A program made the translations under genes and the position numbers. A stretch of 64,000 bases of DNA from an uncultured Pelagibacteraceae bacterium (lineage in GTDB: Bacteria > Pseudomonadota > Alphaproteobacteria > Pelagibacterales > Pelagibacteraceae), in assembly GCA_902580115.1 (NCBI GenBank), contig CACHJN010000001.1:116627-180626 (forward strand). The letters are read 5' to 3'. Position 1 is the stretch's first letter, and every line of letters begins with the position of its first letter. Under the pieces are notes generated by a model that saw nothing but the letters and a program-made list of their open reading frames with translations, did not search any database and was not told the origin of the DNA. Positions 26,204-35,196 of this stretch are shown in pieces.

Positions 26204-26961
26204 AAAAAGGTTTTAGAATAATAAAGTTTAAAAAAAATAAACCAATTTTTGAATTAAAAGATATAAGCAAATCTTTTGATGGCAGACCAATTTTAAAAAA
26301 AATTTCAATGGAGATGCACCCTGGTGAGATAGTGGGATTGTTAGGTCCAAATGGATCTGGAAAATCCACTTTATATAACATTATCATCGGACAACACATG
26401 GCGGACAAAGGAAAGATAATTATAAACAATAAAGATATTTCGGAAATACCAATTCATGAAAGAACAAAACGAGGATTAGGATATTTAAGCCAACAGAGAA
26501 GTGTGTTCAATATGTCTGTTTACAATAACCTTCTTGGAATTTGTCAGTTAACAATAAAAAATACTGAAGAACAGAGAAGAATGACTGAAAAATTGTTAGA
26601 TGAATTTAACCTTCAGCATTTAAGAACCCTGAACAGCAATGTACTTTCTGGGGGTGAAGTAAGAAGACTGATGATGGCAAGAATTATGATCAATAAACCG
26701 AAAGTAATTTTATTAGATGAACCTATGGCTGCACTAGATCCTATCGTAGTTCAAGACATTCAAAAATATATTCTGAAAATTCAATCATATGGATGCTCTA
26801 TTTTAATAACTGACCACCAGGTAAGAAATCTTTTCGATATAGTAGATAGAGCATATGTGCTTGGTGAGCAATCTATTATTGCTGATGGAACTCCAAATGA
26901 AATTCTCAAATCATCAAAAGCTATACAATTATATTTTGGTAATCAGTATTCATCAAATTAA
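26200..26961 (+). CDS. lptB: LPS export ABC transporter ATPase LptB
   Basis: A 253-residue ABC ATPase with Walker A GPNGSGKST, the LptB-typical RGLGYLSQQRSVF Q-loop region, signature VLSGGEVRRLMMARI (G-E-V instead of the usual G-E-R/Q) and Walker B VILLDEPMAALDPI. DHQVRN supplies the switch histidine. It energises lipopolysaccharide extraction by LptFG, whose genes are not in this window. It follows lptC with a four-base overlap and shares base 26961 with the next gene. Confidence 0.94.
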   Translation: MKKGFRIIKFKKNKPIFELKDISKSFDGRPILKKISMEMHPGEIVGLLGPNGSGKSTLYNIIIGQHMADKGKIIINNKDISEIPIHERTKRGLGYLSQQRSVFNMSVYNNLLGICQLTIKNTEEQRRMTEKLLDEFNLQHLRTLNSNVLSGGEVRRLMMARIMINKPKVILLDEPMAALDPIVVQDIQKYILKIQSYGCSILITDHQVRNLFDIVDRAYVLGEQSIIADGTPNEILKSSKAIQLYFGNQYSSN

Positions 26962-28310
26962 TGAGAGTAAAAAAATTTTCTTTGGTTATAAAAAAACCTA
27001 TCAAAAATTTTAAAAAGAATATTATTGTAGACAGTGATAAATCAATTTCAATAAGATCTTTTTTAATAGGATCAATTTGTCAAGGAATTTCCTCTGTTGG
27101 AAATGTTCTTGAGTCCGAAGATGTGTTCTCAACTATAAATTGTTTACGTAAGTTAAACGTTAAAATTTCGTATTTGGGAAATAAAACTTATAAAATTTTT
27201 GGCAGAGGATTAGGTTCATATATTGCAAAAAAAGGTTCAAAATTGAATTTTGGAAATTCAGGAACGCTTGCTAGATTAATTATAGGAATAATTACCTCAA
27301 CGCCAAATATTAACTTAAAAATTTACGGTGATAATTCTTTAAATAAGAGAAATATGAAAAAATTAATTAACTTAATGACACAATTTGGTGCAGAATTTTT
27401 TCCAAAAAACAAATTTTTTTTTCCACTTCGCATTTTATCTACAAATTATCCAATCGGTATATCTTATGAGTCCGGTACTTCAGCTCAACTCAAAAGTGCA
27501 GTAATTTTTGCTGGCTTAAATTCTTATGGTGATACAGAAATAATAGAAAATTTTAAAAGCAGAGATCATACTGAAAATATGATTAAAAAAAATAAACAAG
27601 CAATAAAAATTAGTAATAAAAAAATAAAAAAAATTAAAATATTTGGTAAAGAAAACTTAGATAAATTTTCTATTAATGTTCCTGGGGATCCCTCATCGGC
27701 AGCTTTTTTTACAGCTTTAACTTTACTTAAAGATAATTCATATCTAAAAATTAAAAGTGTAGGTTTAAATCCTACTAGAATAGGATTTTACTCACTTTTA
27801 ATAAAGAGTGGCGCTAAAATTAAATTTAAGAATATAAGAATTATTAATAATGAAAAAATTGGTGATATCATTGTAAAAAGTAGTGTTCTAAAGCCTATCA
27901 ATGCCGGAAAAAAATATTATTTAAATACTACGGATGAATATCCTATCTTATTTATTATTGCGGCACTAATAAATGGTAAATCTTTTTTTTCTGGAATTTC
28001 AGATTTAAAAAATAAAGAAAGTGATAGAATAAAAGAAATGCAAAAGATACTTAAACAAATTGGAGTATTCTCAAGTTTCAAAAAGGACAAATTATTAATT
28101 AAAGGTAAGAAATTTGAAGAAAATAAAACTAAAAAAGTGAAAGTTTCCAATCTGGGTGATCATAGAATTTGTATGTCGACCGCTATACTTGGGTTACTTA
28201 CTGGATTAGAAGTGAGAATTAAAAATTTTGAAACAGTAAGAACCTCTTCTCCAAACTTTTTAAATATTGTAAAACAACTAGGTGGATCATTTGAAAAGAA
28301 AAATTTATAA
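26961..28310 (+). CDS. aroA: 3-phosphoshikimate 1-carboxyvinyltransferase (EPSP synthase)
   Basis: The 449-residue enzyme joins shikimate 3-phosphate and PEP in aromatic amino acid synthesis. Visible are DSDKSISIRSFLIG, NSGTLARLI, SGTSAQLKSAVIFAGL, FKSRDHTENM, VPGDPSSAAFFTAL, the catalytic-aspartate region NTTDEYPILFI, KESDRIKEM and LGDHRICMS. These substrate contacts are kept although the protein is lysine and isoleucine heavy. It is the start of the conserved aroA-cmk-rpsA-ihfB order and overlaps cmk. Confidence 0.94.
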   Translation: MRVKKFSLVIKKPIKNFKKNIIVDSDKSISIRSFLIGSICQGISSVGNVLESEDVFSTINCLRKLNVKISYLGNKTYKIFGRGLGSYIAKKGSKLNFGNSGTLARLIIGIITSTPNINLKIYGDNSLNKRNMKKLINLMTQFGAEFFPKNKFFFPLRILSTNYPIGISYESGTSAQLKSAVIFAGLNSYGDTEIIENFKSRDHTENMIKKNKQAIKISNKKIKKIKIFGKENLDKFSINVPGDPSSAAFFTALTLLKDNSYLKIKSVGLNPTRIGFYSLLIKSGAKIKFKNIRIINNEKIGDIIVKSSVLKPINAGKKYYLNTTDEYPILFIIAALINGKSFFSGISDLKNKESDRIKEMQKILKQIGVFSSFKKDKLLIKGKKFEENKTKKVKVSNLGDHRICMSTAILGLLTGLEVRIKNFETVRTSSPNFLNIVKQLGGSFEKKNL

Positions 28311-28938
28311 AAATTTAATAATTAGTTGTGATGGAGGTGCGGCAAGTGGAAAGACGACAGGTGCAAAATTAATTGCTAAAAAATACAACTTAAAATTTTT
28401 ATCATCAGGAATGCTCTACAGATATGCAAGCTATTTGATTCTTAAGGAAAAACCAAAAAACCAAATCTCGTTTCTCAAAAAGGAGTTCAAGAAAATAAAT
28501 TTCAACAAATTAAATAAATTAGAACTTAACTCTCAAATTATATCTGATCATACTTCAAAAATTGCAAAAATAAAAAAAATAAGGAGCATACTTAAAATTT
28601 TTCAAGTTTCATTTTCCAAAAAATACAAAAAGTGTATTATTGAGGGGCGAGATATATCTACTGAAATATTACCTTTTTCAAATGTAAAATTTTTTTTTAC
28701 CTGTGATTTAAAAAATGCATCCAAAAGAAGATTCCTAGATCTTAAAAAGAAAAATCACAAAGTAAAGTTATCAGAAGTAAAAAAATCAATAAAATTAAGA
28801 AATATGAGGGATAAAAGTAGAAAACATAGCCCTTTACTCAAACATAGAGATGCGTTAGAAATCCACACCGGAAAGTTGAACAAAAAAAGAATGATTGAAA
28901 AAATGACAAAACATATAGAAAAAGTGATGAACATTTAA
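28291..28938 (+). CDS. cmk: Cytidylate kinase
   Basis: The P-loop reads ISCDGGAASGKTTGAKLIAKKY, followed by LSSGMLYRYASY and IIEGRDISTEILPFSNVKFFFTC, the CMP-kinase pattern. It phosphorylates CMP and dCMP. The open frame allows a GTG start at 28282. The TTG at 28291 is preferred because AGGTGG lies five bases before it, giving 215 residues and a 20-base overlap with aroA. A GTG start would add three residues only. It is followed by rpsA after one base. Confidence 0.9.
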   Translation: MKRKIYKNLIISCDGGAASGKTTGAKLIAKKYNLKFLSSGMLYRYASYLILKEKPKNQISFLKKEFKKINFNKLNKLELNSQIISDHTSKIAKIKKIRSILKIFQVSFSKKYKKCIIEGRDISTEILPFSNVKFFFTCDLKNASKRRFLDLKKKNHKVKLSEVKKSIKLRNMRDKSRKHSPLLKHRDALEIHTGKLNKKRMIEKMTKHIEKVMNI

Positions 28939-28939
28939 T

Positions 28940-30670
28940 ATGTCCTCAGAGCAAGAACAAAAACAATCTGTATCTAACCCCAAATATAAAGAATTTAAGT
29001 CTTTACTTGACGAGGACTTCAAAGAGAGAAAGCTTAAAGAAAACGAAATAATCAAAGCTACAGTAACAGAAATAACCAAAAATTTTGTCGTGGTTGACTG
29101 TAAAGCTAAAATGGAAGGCATGATTCCTATTGAAGAATTTAAGCATGATAAAGAATTTGATAAATTAAAAGTTGGTTCAACCGTTGAAGTTTATTTAGAA
29201 AGAATAGAAAGCTTCAAGGGAGAAATTGTAATTTCCAGAGAAAAAGCCAAGAGAATGGTTGCTTGGAAAAAAATGGAAAAAATATTTGAAACACAAGAAG
29301 AAGTGACAGGATTTGTTACAGGGAAAGTTAAAGGAGGTTATGTATGTACTGTAGATGGACTTCCGACTTTTATGCCCTCATCTCAAATAGACGTTAGACC
29401 ATTAAAAAAAGTTGATCACTTAATGAATGTCCCTATTAAAGTAGTTGCAACTAGAATAGACAAAAAAAGAGGAAATGTTTGTACTAGTCGAAGAGCTGTT
29501 TTAGAAAAAAGTAAAAATGCTGAACTTAAAGAAGCTTTAAAAAATTTAAAAGAAGGAGATATAGTTGAAAACGCTAAAGTAAAAGCGACCACAGACTGGG
29601 GAATATTTTTAGATATTGATGGAATAGATGCCTTGTTACATGTTTCAGATCTTTCATATGGCCGAGTAAAAAAACCATCTGACTTAGTTACTATCGGTCA
29701 AAATCTTAAGGTAAAAATTACTAAAATAGATAAAACAACAAACCGAGTTTCGGCTTCGATTAAAGCTCTAACTGAAGATCCTTACGAAAATCTATCTAAG
29801 AAATTTAAAATTGGGGAAATTTACGAAGGCACATGTACTAAATTAATGGATTACGGAGTTTTCGTTAAACTTGATGAGGGAATCGAAGGTCTTATACATA
29901 ACAGTGAGTTGTCATGGCAAAATAGAAATGTTCAACCGAGTAAAGTATTATCTCCATCACAAAATGTAAAAGTGAAAATTATTAATATTGATAAGGATGC
30001 AAAAAGAATATCTTTATCGTATAAGGAGACATTAGATAACCCATGGACAAAAGTAATGAATTCAGTGGGTCAAAAAGTTAAAATTAAGATTAAAAATATT
30101 ACCGACAAAGCTATTTTTGGTGAACTTGATTCTGGTTTGGTTGGGATGCTTCATTATAAGGAAATAAATTTTGATGAGAAACAAGAGCACTTAAATAAGT
30201 ATAAAAAAAATGATGTTTTAGATGTTAAAATTATAGAAGTTAAAGATGAAAAAATAAGATTTTCGAAAAGGGCTTTAGATAAAGATCCTCTCGATTGGTT
30301 TAAAGAAAATAAAAAGAAGGTTGGAGATATCATCACTACTAGAGTGCACGAGGTTATGAAGACTGGTGTTAAAGTATCTATAGATAATGAGAAAAAAATC
30401 ATTGTGTCTATTAGAAAAGCAGATTTAGCTAAATCTTCAGCAGATGCTAGACCAGAAGTATTTTCACCTGGAAATGCTCTTGATGCAAAAATTACAGAAT
30501 TAGATTTAATTAAGAGAAAAATAAAGCTAAGTGTAAAGGCTGCTCAAATTGATGAGGAAAAGAGCCTCGTTGCTAAATTTGGAGAAGGAGCAACTAAATC
30601 GGGAGCTACTTTAAAAGGTATTTTTGAAAAAGCGTTAGGAAGAAAAAGCACCAAAAAAAAAGATAAGTAA
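28940..30670 (+). CDS. rpsA: 30S ribosomal protein S1
   Basis: The 576-residue protein is a series of six S1 RNA-binding domains. Examples are KATVTEITKNFVVVDCKAKMEGMIP near residue 35 and the repeated GIFLDIDGIDALLHVSDLS and GVFVKLDEGIEGLIHNSELSW units. The C-terminus is lysine rich. S1 unfolds mRNA and helps initiation on leaders with weak ribosome sites, which matters in a genome where many genes here lack clear ones. It sits between cmk and ihfB, a standard proteobacterial order, with one base and zero bases separating them. Confidence 0.96.
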   Translation: MSSEQEQKQSVSNPKYKEFKSLLDEDFKERKLKENEIIKATVTEITKNFVVVDCKAKMEGMIPIEEFKHDKEFDKLKVGSTVEVYLERIESFKGEIVISREKAKRMVAWKKMEKIFETQEEVTGFVTGKVKGGYVCTVDGLPTFMPSSQIDVRPLKKVDHLMNVPIKVVATRIDKKRGNVCTSRRAVLEKSKNAELKEALKNLKEGDIVENAKVKATTDWGIFLDIDGIDALLHVSDLSYGRVKKPSDLVTIGQNLKVKITKIDKTTNRVSASIKALTEDPYENLSKKFKIGEIYEGTCTKLMDYGVFVKLDEGIEGLIHNSELSWQNRNVQPSKVLSPSQNVKVKIINIDKDAKRISLSYKETLDNPWTKVMNSVGQKVKIKIKNITDKAIFGELDSGLVGMLHYKEINFDEKQEHLNKYKKNDVLDVKIIEVKDEKIRFSKRALDKDPLDWFKENKKKVGDIITTRVHEVMKTGVKVSIDNEKKIIVSIRKADLAKSSADARPEVFSPGNALDAKITELDLIKRKIKLSVKAAQIDEEKSLVAKFGEGATKSGATLKGIFEKALGRKSTKKKDK

Positions 30671-30952
30671 TTGTCGAAACCAAAAATAATCCAAAAATTA
30701 AAAGCCAAAAACAAAAATATAGGTAAAAAAAATCTTGAAAAAATCTTTGAGGTTTTCTTTCAACAAATTAAAGACTCTTTGCTTAACAAAAAATCTGTAG
30801 AAATTAGATCTTTAGGAACTTTTTTTATAAAAGAGATCAAAGAAAAAAAACAAGCTAGAAATCCAAAAACTGGAGAAATTATCTATGTTCCTAAAAGAAA
30901 TAGGATAAGATTTAGGGCTAGCAAAAGACTTAAAGAACTAATAAATAAATAA
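30671..30952 (+). CDS. ihfB: Integration host factor beta subunit (HU/IHF family)
   Basis: The 93-residue DNA-bending protein has the HU/IHF fold with the signature KKSVEIRSLGTFFIKEIKEKKQARNPKTGE (about residues 40-69), including the proline-tipped arm RNPKTGE. The start codon is TTG directly after the rpsA stop, which implies coupled translation. The position after rpsA identifies it as IhfB rather than HU. It binds DNA as a heterodimer with IhfA, which is not in the window. Confidence 0.9.
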   Translation: MSKPKIIQKLKAKNKNIGKKNLEKIFEVFFQQIKDSLLNKKSVEIRSLGTFFIKEIKEKKQARNPKTGEIIYVPKRNRIRFRASKRLKELINK

Positions 30953-30954
30953 GT

Positions 30955-31647
30955 ATGAGAAACATTTTTATTGCATGTGATACATCTAGTGTTCAAAAGG
31001 TAAAAAAAATTATAAAGCAATCCCAAATAAAAATAAACGGTTACAAAATAGGCTATAAATTTGGATTAGAATTTTTTTACTCTAAAAATGGCAGAAAATT
31101 TATCGAAAATTCGAAAGCCAAGAATATATGGTTAGACATAAAAGTTTTTGATATTCCTAATACAAGCTTTGCATCTATAAAATCTCTAAGAGACTTAAGA
31201 CACGTTTCATATATTACTGTCCATATTAGCGGAGGCCTTGAAATGCTTAGAACAGTAAAAAAAGCCGCGAAAAAATATAATAAAAAACTCAAAATTTTAG
31301 GAGTTACAGTTCTAACAAGTTTTTCCAATTCTACAATTAAAAAAGTTGGACATACAAAATCCATAAAAGATTTAGTAAAAAAACAAGTTGCCCTTGCAAA
31401 AGCGGCTAAATTAAATGGTATTGTTTGTTCAGCTCATGAAATAAAATTTATAAAAAAAAATTGTAAAGACATGGAAATAGTTACCCCAGGAATAAGATTA
31501 AAAGGTGAAAAAAAAAATGATCAGAAAAGAGTAATGTCGCCAAAAGAAGCTTTTAAAAATGGGGCAACTTCTATTGTTATGGGAAGAAGCTTGATAAAAG
31601 GAAACATTAAAAATAATATTCAAAAGTTAATTAGTTCATTAAATTAA
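30955..31647 (+). CDS. pyrF: Orotidine 5'-phosphate decarboxylase
   Basis: A 230-residue TIM barrel with the catalytic charge relay in IWLDIKVFDIPNT (about residues 59-71) and the first aspartate in FIACDTSS. Further motifs are ITVHISGG, VTPGIRLKG with DQKR, and the phosphate site VMGRSLIKG. It makes UMP. Every catalytic residue is conserved, in contrast to the trpF, trpB, trpA and folC genes that follow. It is two bases after ihfB. Confidence 0.94.
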   Translation: MRNIFIACDTSSVQKVKKIIKQSQIKINGYKIGYKFGLEFFYSKNGRKFIENSKAKNIWLDIKVFDIPNTSFASIKSLRDLRHVSYITVHISGGLEMLRTVKKAAKKYNKKLKILGVTVLTSFSNSTIKKVGHTKSIKDLVKKQVALAKAAKLNGIVCSAHEIKFIKKNCKDMEIVTPGIRLKGEKKNDQKRVMSPKEAFKNGATSIVMGRSLIKGNIKNNIQKLISSLN

Positions 31648-31651
31648 ACCT

Positions 31652-32269
31652 ATGAAATTAAAAGTTTGTGGGCTTTCAAATCCAATAGAAATTGAAACTT
31701 GTATTAACAATGATGTAGATTTTTGTGGATTTATTTTAAACTATCCTAAAAGCCATAGATTTATAAATTATGAAAAAGCTGAAAAACTTTTAAGTATATA
31801 TAAAAAAAAAATTCAATATGTAGGGGTTTTGGTAAATCCAAGTCTAGAGGAATTTAAAAAATTCTCTAAACTTAATCTTGATTATTTCCAGCTATATGGT
31901 CAGTACGATAGTAAATTTTTAATAGAGATAAAAAACAAATTTAAAAAGAAAATAATAATGACAATACAGGTTAAAAATAAAAGTGATATTGAAAATTACA
32001 AAAAGGTGGAGGATGGATCAGATATCATTCTATGGGACAGCACAGGCTACGAAAAAAGTTTAAGCTGGGACCATAGTTGGATCAAAAATATTAAAATTAA
32101 AGGAGAAAAAATGATAGCAGGGAATATAACAAAAGATAAACTTAGTGATTTATCAAAATTAGCTGATATCATTGATGTATCTGGCGCTTTGGAAACAAAT
32201 CAAGTAAAAGATATTAAAAAGATTGAAGAATTTATAACACACATAAAAAAAATTAATAATGAAAATTAA
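31652..32269 (+). CDS. trpF: Phosphoribosylanthranilate isomerase-like protein with altered phosphate loops
   Basis: The 205-residue barrel keeps the TrpF start KVCGLSNP with catalytic C6, the arginine-containing SHRFINYEKA and the general acid D129 (IILWDSTG). Three phosphate-binding or linked motifs that are normally strict have changed. The GG-S/T-G segment after the acid is replaced by YEKSLSWD, the GGL loop is GNI (IAGNIT), and VSSG-V-E is VSGALE. QLHG is QLYG. Gene order (trpF-trpB-trpA) supports the isomerase name, but a changed substrate or low activity is possible. It overlaps trpB by 11 bases. Confidence 0.78.
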   Translation: MKLKVCGLSNPIEIETCINNDVDFCGFILNYPKSHRFINYEKAEKLLSIYKKKIQYVGVLVNPSLEEFKKFSKLNLDYFQLYGQYDSKFLIEIKNKFKKKIIMTIQVKNKSDIENYKKVEDGSDIILWDSTGYEKSLSWDHSWIKNIKIKGEKMIAGNITKDKLSDLSKLADIIDVSGALETNQVKDIKKIEEFITHIKKINNEN

Positions 32270-33485
32270 AAAAAGCATACCGCTAATAGACCAACATGAT
32301 AAAAATTTTATGTATGGGGGAAAGTTTGGTGGTAATTTTATACCTGAAACATTAAAAAAACCCATAGACGACCTTACAAAATTGTTTGAAAAACTTAGAA
32401 AAGATAAAAAATTTTTAAAAGAGAGAGATTATTATTTCAAATCTTATATAGGTGTACCTACCCCATTTATAAAACTAGAGAATTTAACAAGCCATTTAGG
32501 AGGTGCCCAAATATACGCAAAAGTTGTGTCAGAAGCTAATGGTGGAGCTCACAAAATATATAACGCAACTGTGCACTGCCTTATTGCAAAAAAAGCGGGA
32601 AAAAAATTTATCGTTGGAGATACAGGGGCAGGTTATGCAGGAAAGATGTTATCAATGGCGGCAAAAAAATTCGGTCTTAAATGTAAAATATTTATGGGTG
32701 CAAAAGATATAAAGAGACAAAGACCAAACGTTCAAGCGATGAAAAAAAATGGGGCCATTATTGTGCCTGTTACCACAGGAAGCCAAACATTGGTTGATGC
32801 TGTTAGTGAATGTATGAGATACTGGGTTTCTAATTGTGATACAACACATATGTGTGTAGGATCTACAGTTGGTCCTAATATTTTTATAAAGATATGTGCT
32901 TGGAGTACTGCTCAGATATCTAGAGAACTTTTTCAACAGGTGAAGGAAGAGTTTGGAGAAATTCCAAAAAAAATGAAGCTTTTAAACTGTGTGGGTGGAG
33001 GAAGTTCAGCAATGGGTTTTTGGAATGAATTTATGGATACAGATGCGGAGTTTATTGGTATTGAAGCAGGAGGTCCTAAAAGTAGCAAGCTTCACGCTGC
33101 CCCTTTAACTAATGGATCTAAAATTGGAATTTTACATGGGGCTGCTCAATATGTAATTCAAGACAAAGAGGGTCAAATTGGTTCTACAGACTCAATTTCT
33201 GCAGGTTTAGATTATCCTGGGATTTCACCCCTACATTGTTTTTTAAAAGATACGCACAGAGCAAGATATACCTCTGTTAATGATGAAGACGCTTTAAAAG
33301 CTTATCAATTGGTTTCAAAATTAGAAAATATTTCACCATCTCTTGAACCTTCACATGCTTTCTATGAAGCAATTCGACTTGCTCCAAAATTAAAATCGTC
33401 TGAAATTATAATAGTGAATTCTTGTGGAGACAGCCTCAAGGACAAGGATATTATTAAACAAAAATTGGGATCTTATATAAGATGA
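32259..33485 (+). CDS. trpB: Tryptophan synthase beta chain-like protein, divergent active site
   Basis: The fold is clearly TrpB (408 residues). The PLP lysine is K99 in GGAHK, the PLP phosphate loop is VGGGSSAMG, and SISAGLDYPGISP and R153 are kept. However, the near-invariant KREDLNHTGAHK is here KVVSEANGGAHK. The catalytic glutamate (E109 in Salmonella) is D121, and QHG after it is YAG. The serine contacting the PLP nitrogen (S377) is C389, and the interface lysine K167 is V179. A constant offset of 12 residues supports these alignments. It may be a modified tryptophan synthase or a relative with another amine or acceptor. Confidence 0.82.
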   Translation: MKIKKSIPLIDQHDKNFMYGGKFGGNFIPETLKKPIDDLTKLFEKLRKDKKFLKERDYYFKSYIGVPTPFIKLENLTSHLGGAQIYAKVVSEANGGAHKIYNATVHCLIAKKAGKKFIVGDTGAGYAGKMLSMAAKKFGLKCKIFMGAKDIKRQRPNVQAMKKNGAIIVPVTTGSQTLVDAVSECMRYWVSNCDTTHMCVGSTVGPNIFIKICAWSTAQISRELFQQVKEEFGEIPKKMKLLNCVGGGSSAMGFWNEFMDTDAEFIGIEAGGPKSSKLHAAPLTNGSKIGILHGAAQYVIQDKEGQIGSTDSISAGLDYPGISPLHCFLKDTHRARYTSVNDEDALKAYQLVSKLENISPSLEPSHAFYEAIRLAPKLKSSEIIIVNSCGDSLKDKDIIKQKLGSYIR

Positions 33486-34282
33486 AGTCAAAAATTGCCA
33501 TAGCTTTCAAAAATTGTAAAAGGGAAAAAAGAACAGCTTTAATTACTTATACTGTTGCTGGTGACAACACTAAAAGTAATTCTTTAAAGATATTAAATGC
33601 TATTTCAAAACATGCAGATATTCTTGAACTTGGCTTTCCTCACAATACTCCTATTGCTGATGGTGGACAAATTCAAGGAAGCTCTCATCGAGCGCTTAGA
33701 AATGGAATAAAATTAAACGATGTTTTTAACATTGTTAAAAAATTTAAAGTTTATAATCCAAAAAAACCATTGATTATGATGGGATATTTCAATTTAATTT
33801 ATCAAAGTGGTGAAAACAAATTTTTAAAAAACTGCAAAGCTTCAGGAGTAGACGGTCTTATAGTTGTTGACCTGCCTTATCCTGAAAACAAAAATTTCGC
33901 AAAAAAATGCAAAAAAAAATCTATAGATTTTATTCAATTGCTATCACCCACAACTTCTAATGATAGAATGAAAAAGATTATAAAAGATTCTCACAATATG
34001 ATTTATTATATTTCAATGCTATCAACTACTGGTGGAAAACTTAAGGTTTCTCCAAAAAAAATCCTTCAAAATTATAATAAGATTAAAAGAATCAATCGAA
34101 AAAAAAATATAGTAATAGGTTTCGGCATTACTAATAAAACCATAGCCTCGCTAAAGAAAGCTGATGGGCTCGTAGTGGGTAGCCAATTATGTAAAACCAT
34201 TACAAATTCTCTAAAAAAACGCCTAAATACTGCCAAAGTGCTGGATAAAATGGTATATAATTTAAGAAAGAAAATTATATGA
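33482..34282 (+). CDS. trpA: Tryptophan synthase alpha chain-like protein
   Basis: A 266-residue TIM barrel that keeps the catalytic E49 (ILELGFP), D60 (IADGGQIQ), Y175, D130 and the phosphate loops (GFGI, VGSQ), all at the same numbers as the Salmonella enzyme. The loop before D60 is HNTP instead of FSDP, so Asp56, which contacts the beta chain, is Thr56. R179 is Met and SGVTG is STTGG. Cleavage chemistry therefore looks intact while the partner interface and loop 6 are remodelled. It overlaps trpB by four bases and accD by four. Confidence 0.84.
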   Translation: MKSKIAIAFKNCKREKRTALITYTVAGDNTKSNSLKILNAISKHADILELGFPHNTPIADGGQIQGSSHRALRNGIKLNDVFNIVKKFKVYNPKKPLIMMGYFNLIYQSGENKFLKNCKASGVDGLIVVDLPYPENKNFAKKCKKKSIDFIQLLSPTTSNDRMKKIIKDSHNMIYYISMLSTTGGKLKVSPKKILQNYNKIKRINRKKNIVIGFGITNKTIASLKKADGLVVGSQLCKTITNSLKKRLNTAKVLDKMVYNLRKKII

Positions 34283-35196
34283 ATTGGATAACTAAGTTTA
34301 TTAAACCAAAAATTAAATCTTTATTTAAAAAGAAAACGTCTTCTTCAGATGAGACACTTTGGATTTCTTGTGAATGTAAAAATCTAATTTACAAAGAAGA
34401 TTTTAAAACTAATTATTATTGCTGTACAAAATGTGGAGCACATCACAAGCTCTCATGTAAAGATAGATTTAAATTATTTTTCGATAATGGTGTTTATGAA
34501 ATAATCGACACACCACTACCGGTAGATGATCCCTTAAATTTCATAGATAATAAAAAATATAAAGATAGATTGCGGGATGCTAGAAAAAAGACTGGCCAAA
34601 ATGATGCTATTTTAATCGCGAAAGGTAAAGTTAAAAATATTGATGTAACAGTAGGAGCCCAAGATTTTAGATTTATAGGTGGAAGTTTTGGTGCCGCATC
34701 AGGAGAAGCTTTTATAACAGGTGTACAACATGCAATAAATAATAAAACGCCTCTTATTTTTTTTAGTTGTAGCGGTGGTCAAAGAATGATGGAGTCCTCG
34801 ATAGCTTTAATGCAAATGACAAGAACAACACTTGCCATAAATGAATTAAAAAAAAATAATCTTCCGTATATTGTTGTATTAACTGATCCAACAACCGGAG
34901 GTGTAACAGCTTCTTGGGGAATGCTCGGTGATATTATGATAGCAGAACCAAAAGCGACAATAGGTTTTGCTGGCAGAAGAGTAATCCAAGATACTGTAAG
35001 AGAAACTTTGCCTGAAGAGTTTCAAACAGCAGAATACGTTAAGAGTCATGGAGGTATTGATTTAGTAATTGAGAGAAAATATCTTAATTCAACAATTGGA
35101 ACTTTGCTAAGTGTTATGTTGAAAAAATCTGAGACTCAGGCTAAAAAAGCATCAAATGCCATCGCAATCGATAAGTCTCTACAATCTGCTAGCTAA
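34279..35196 (+). CDS. accD: Acetyl-CoA carboxylase carboxyltransferase subunit beta
   Basis: The 305-residue protein has an N-terminal zinc ribbon (C31, C33, C49, C52) and a crotonase-like carboxyltransferase core. The core includes DFRFIGGSFGAASGEAF, FFSCSGGQRMMESSIALMQM, VLTDPTTGGVTASWGMLGDI and IGFAGRRVIQDTVRETLPEEFQ. It pairs with AccA (3.1 kb in this window). The first zinc pair is C-x-C rather than the usual C-x2-C, while the rest is conventional. It lies in the standard trpA-accD-folC order and overlaps folC by 41 bases. Confidence 0.95.
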   Translation: MNWITKFIKPKIKSLFKKKTSSSDETLWISCECKNLIYKEDFKTNYYCCTKCGAHHKLSCKDRFKLFFDNGVYEIIDTPLPVDDPLNFIDNKKYKDRLRDARKKTGQNDAILIAKGKVKNIDVTVGAQDFRFIGGSFGAASGEAFITGVQHAINNKTPLIFFSCSGGQRMMESSIALMQMTRTTLAINELKKNNLPYIVVLTDPTTGGVTASWGMLGDIMIAEPKATIGFAGRRVIQDTVRETLPEEFQTAEYVKSHGGIDLVIERKYLNSTIGTLLSVMLKKSETQAKKASNAIAIDKSLQSAS

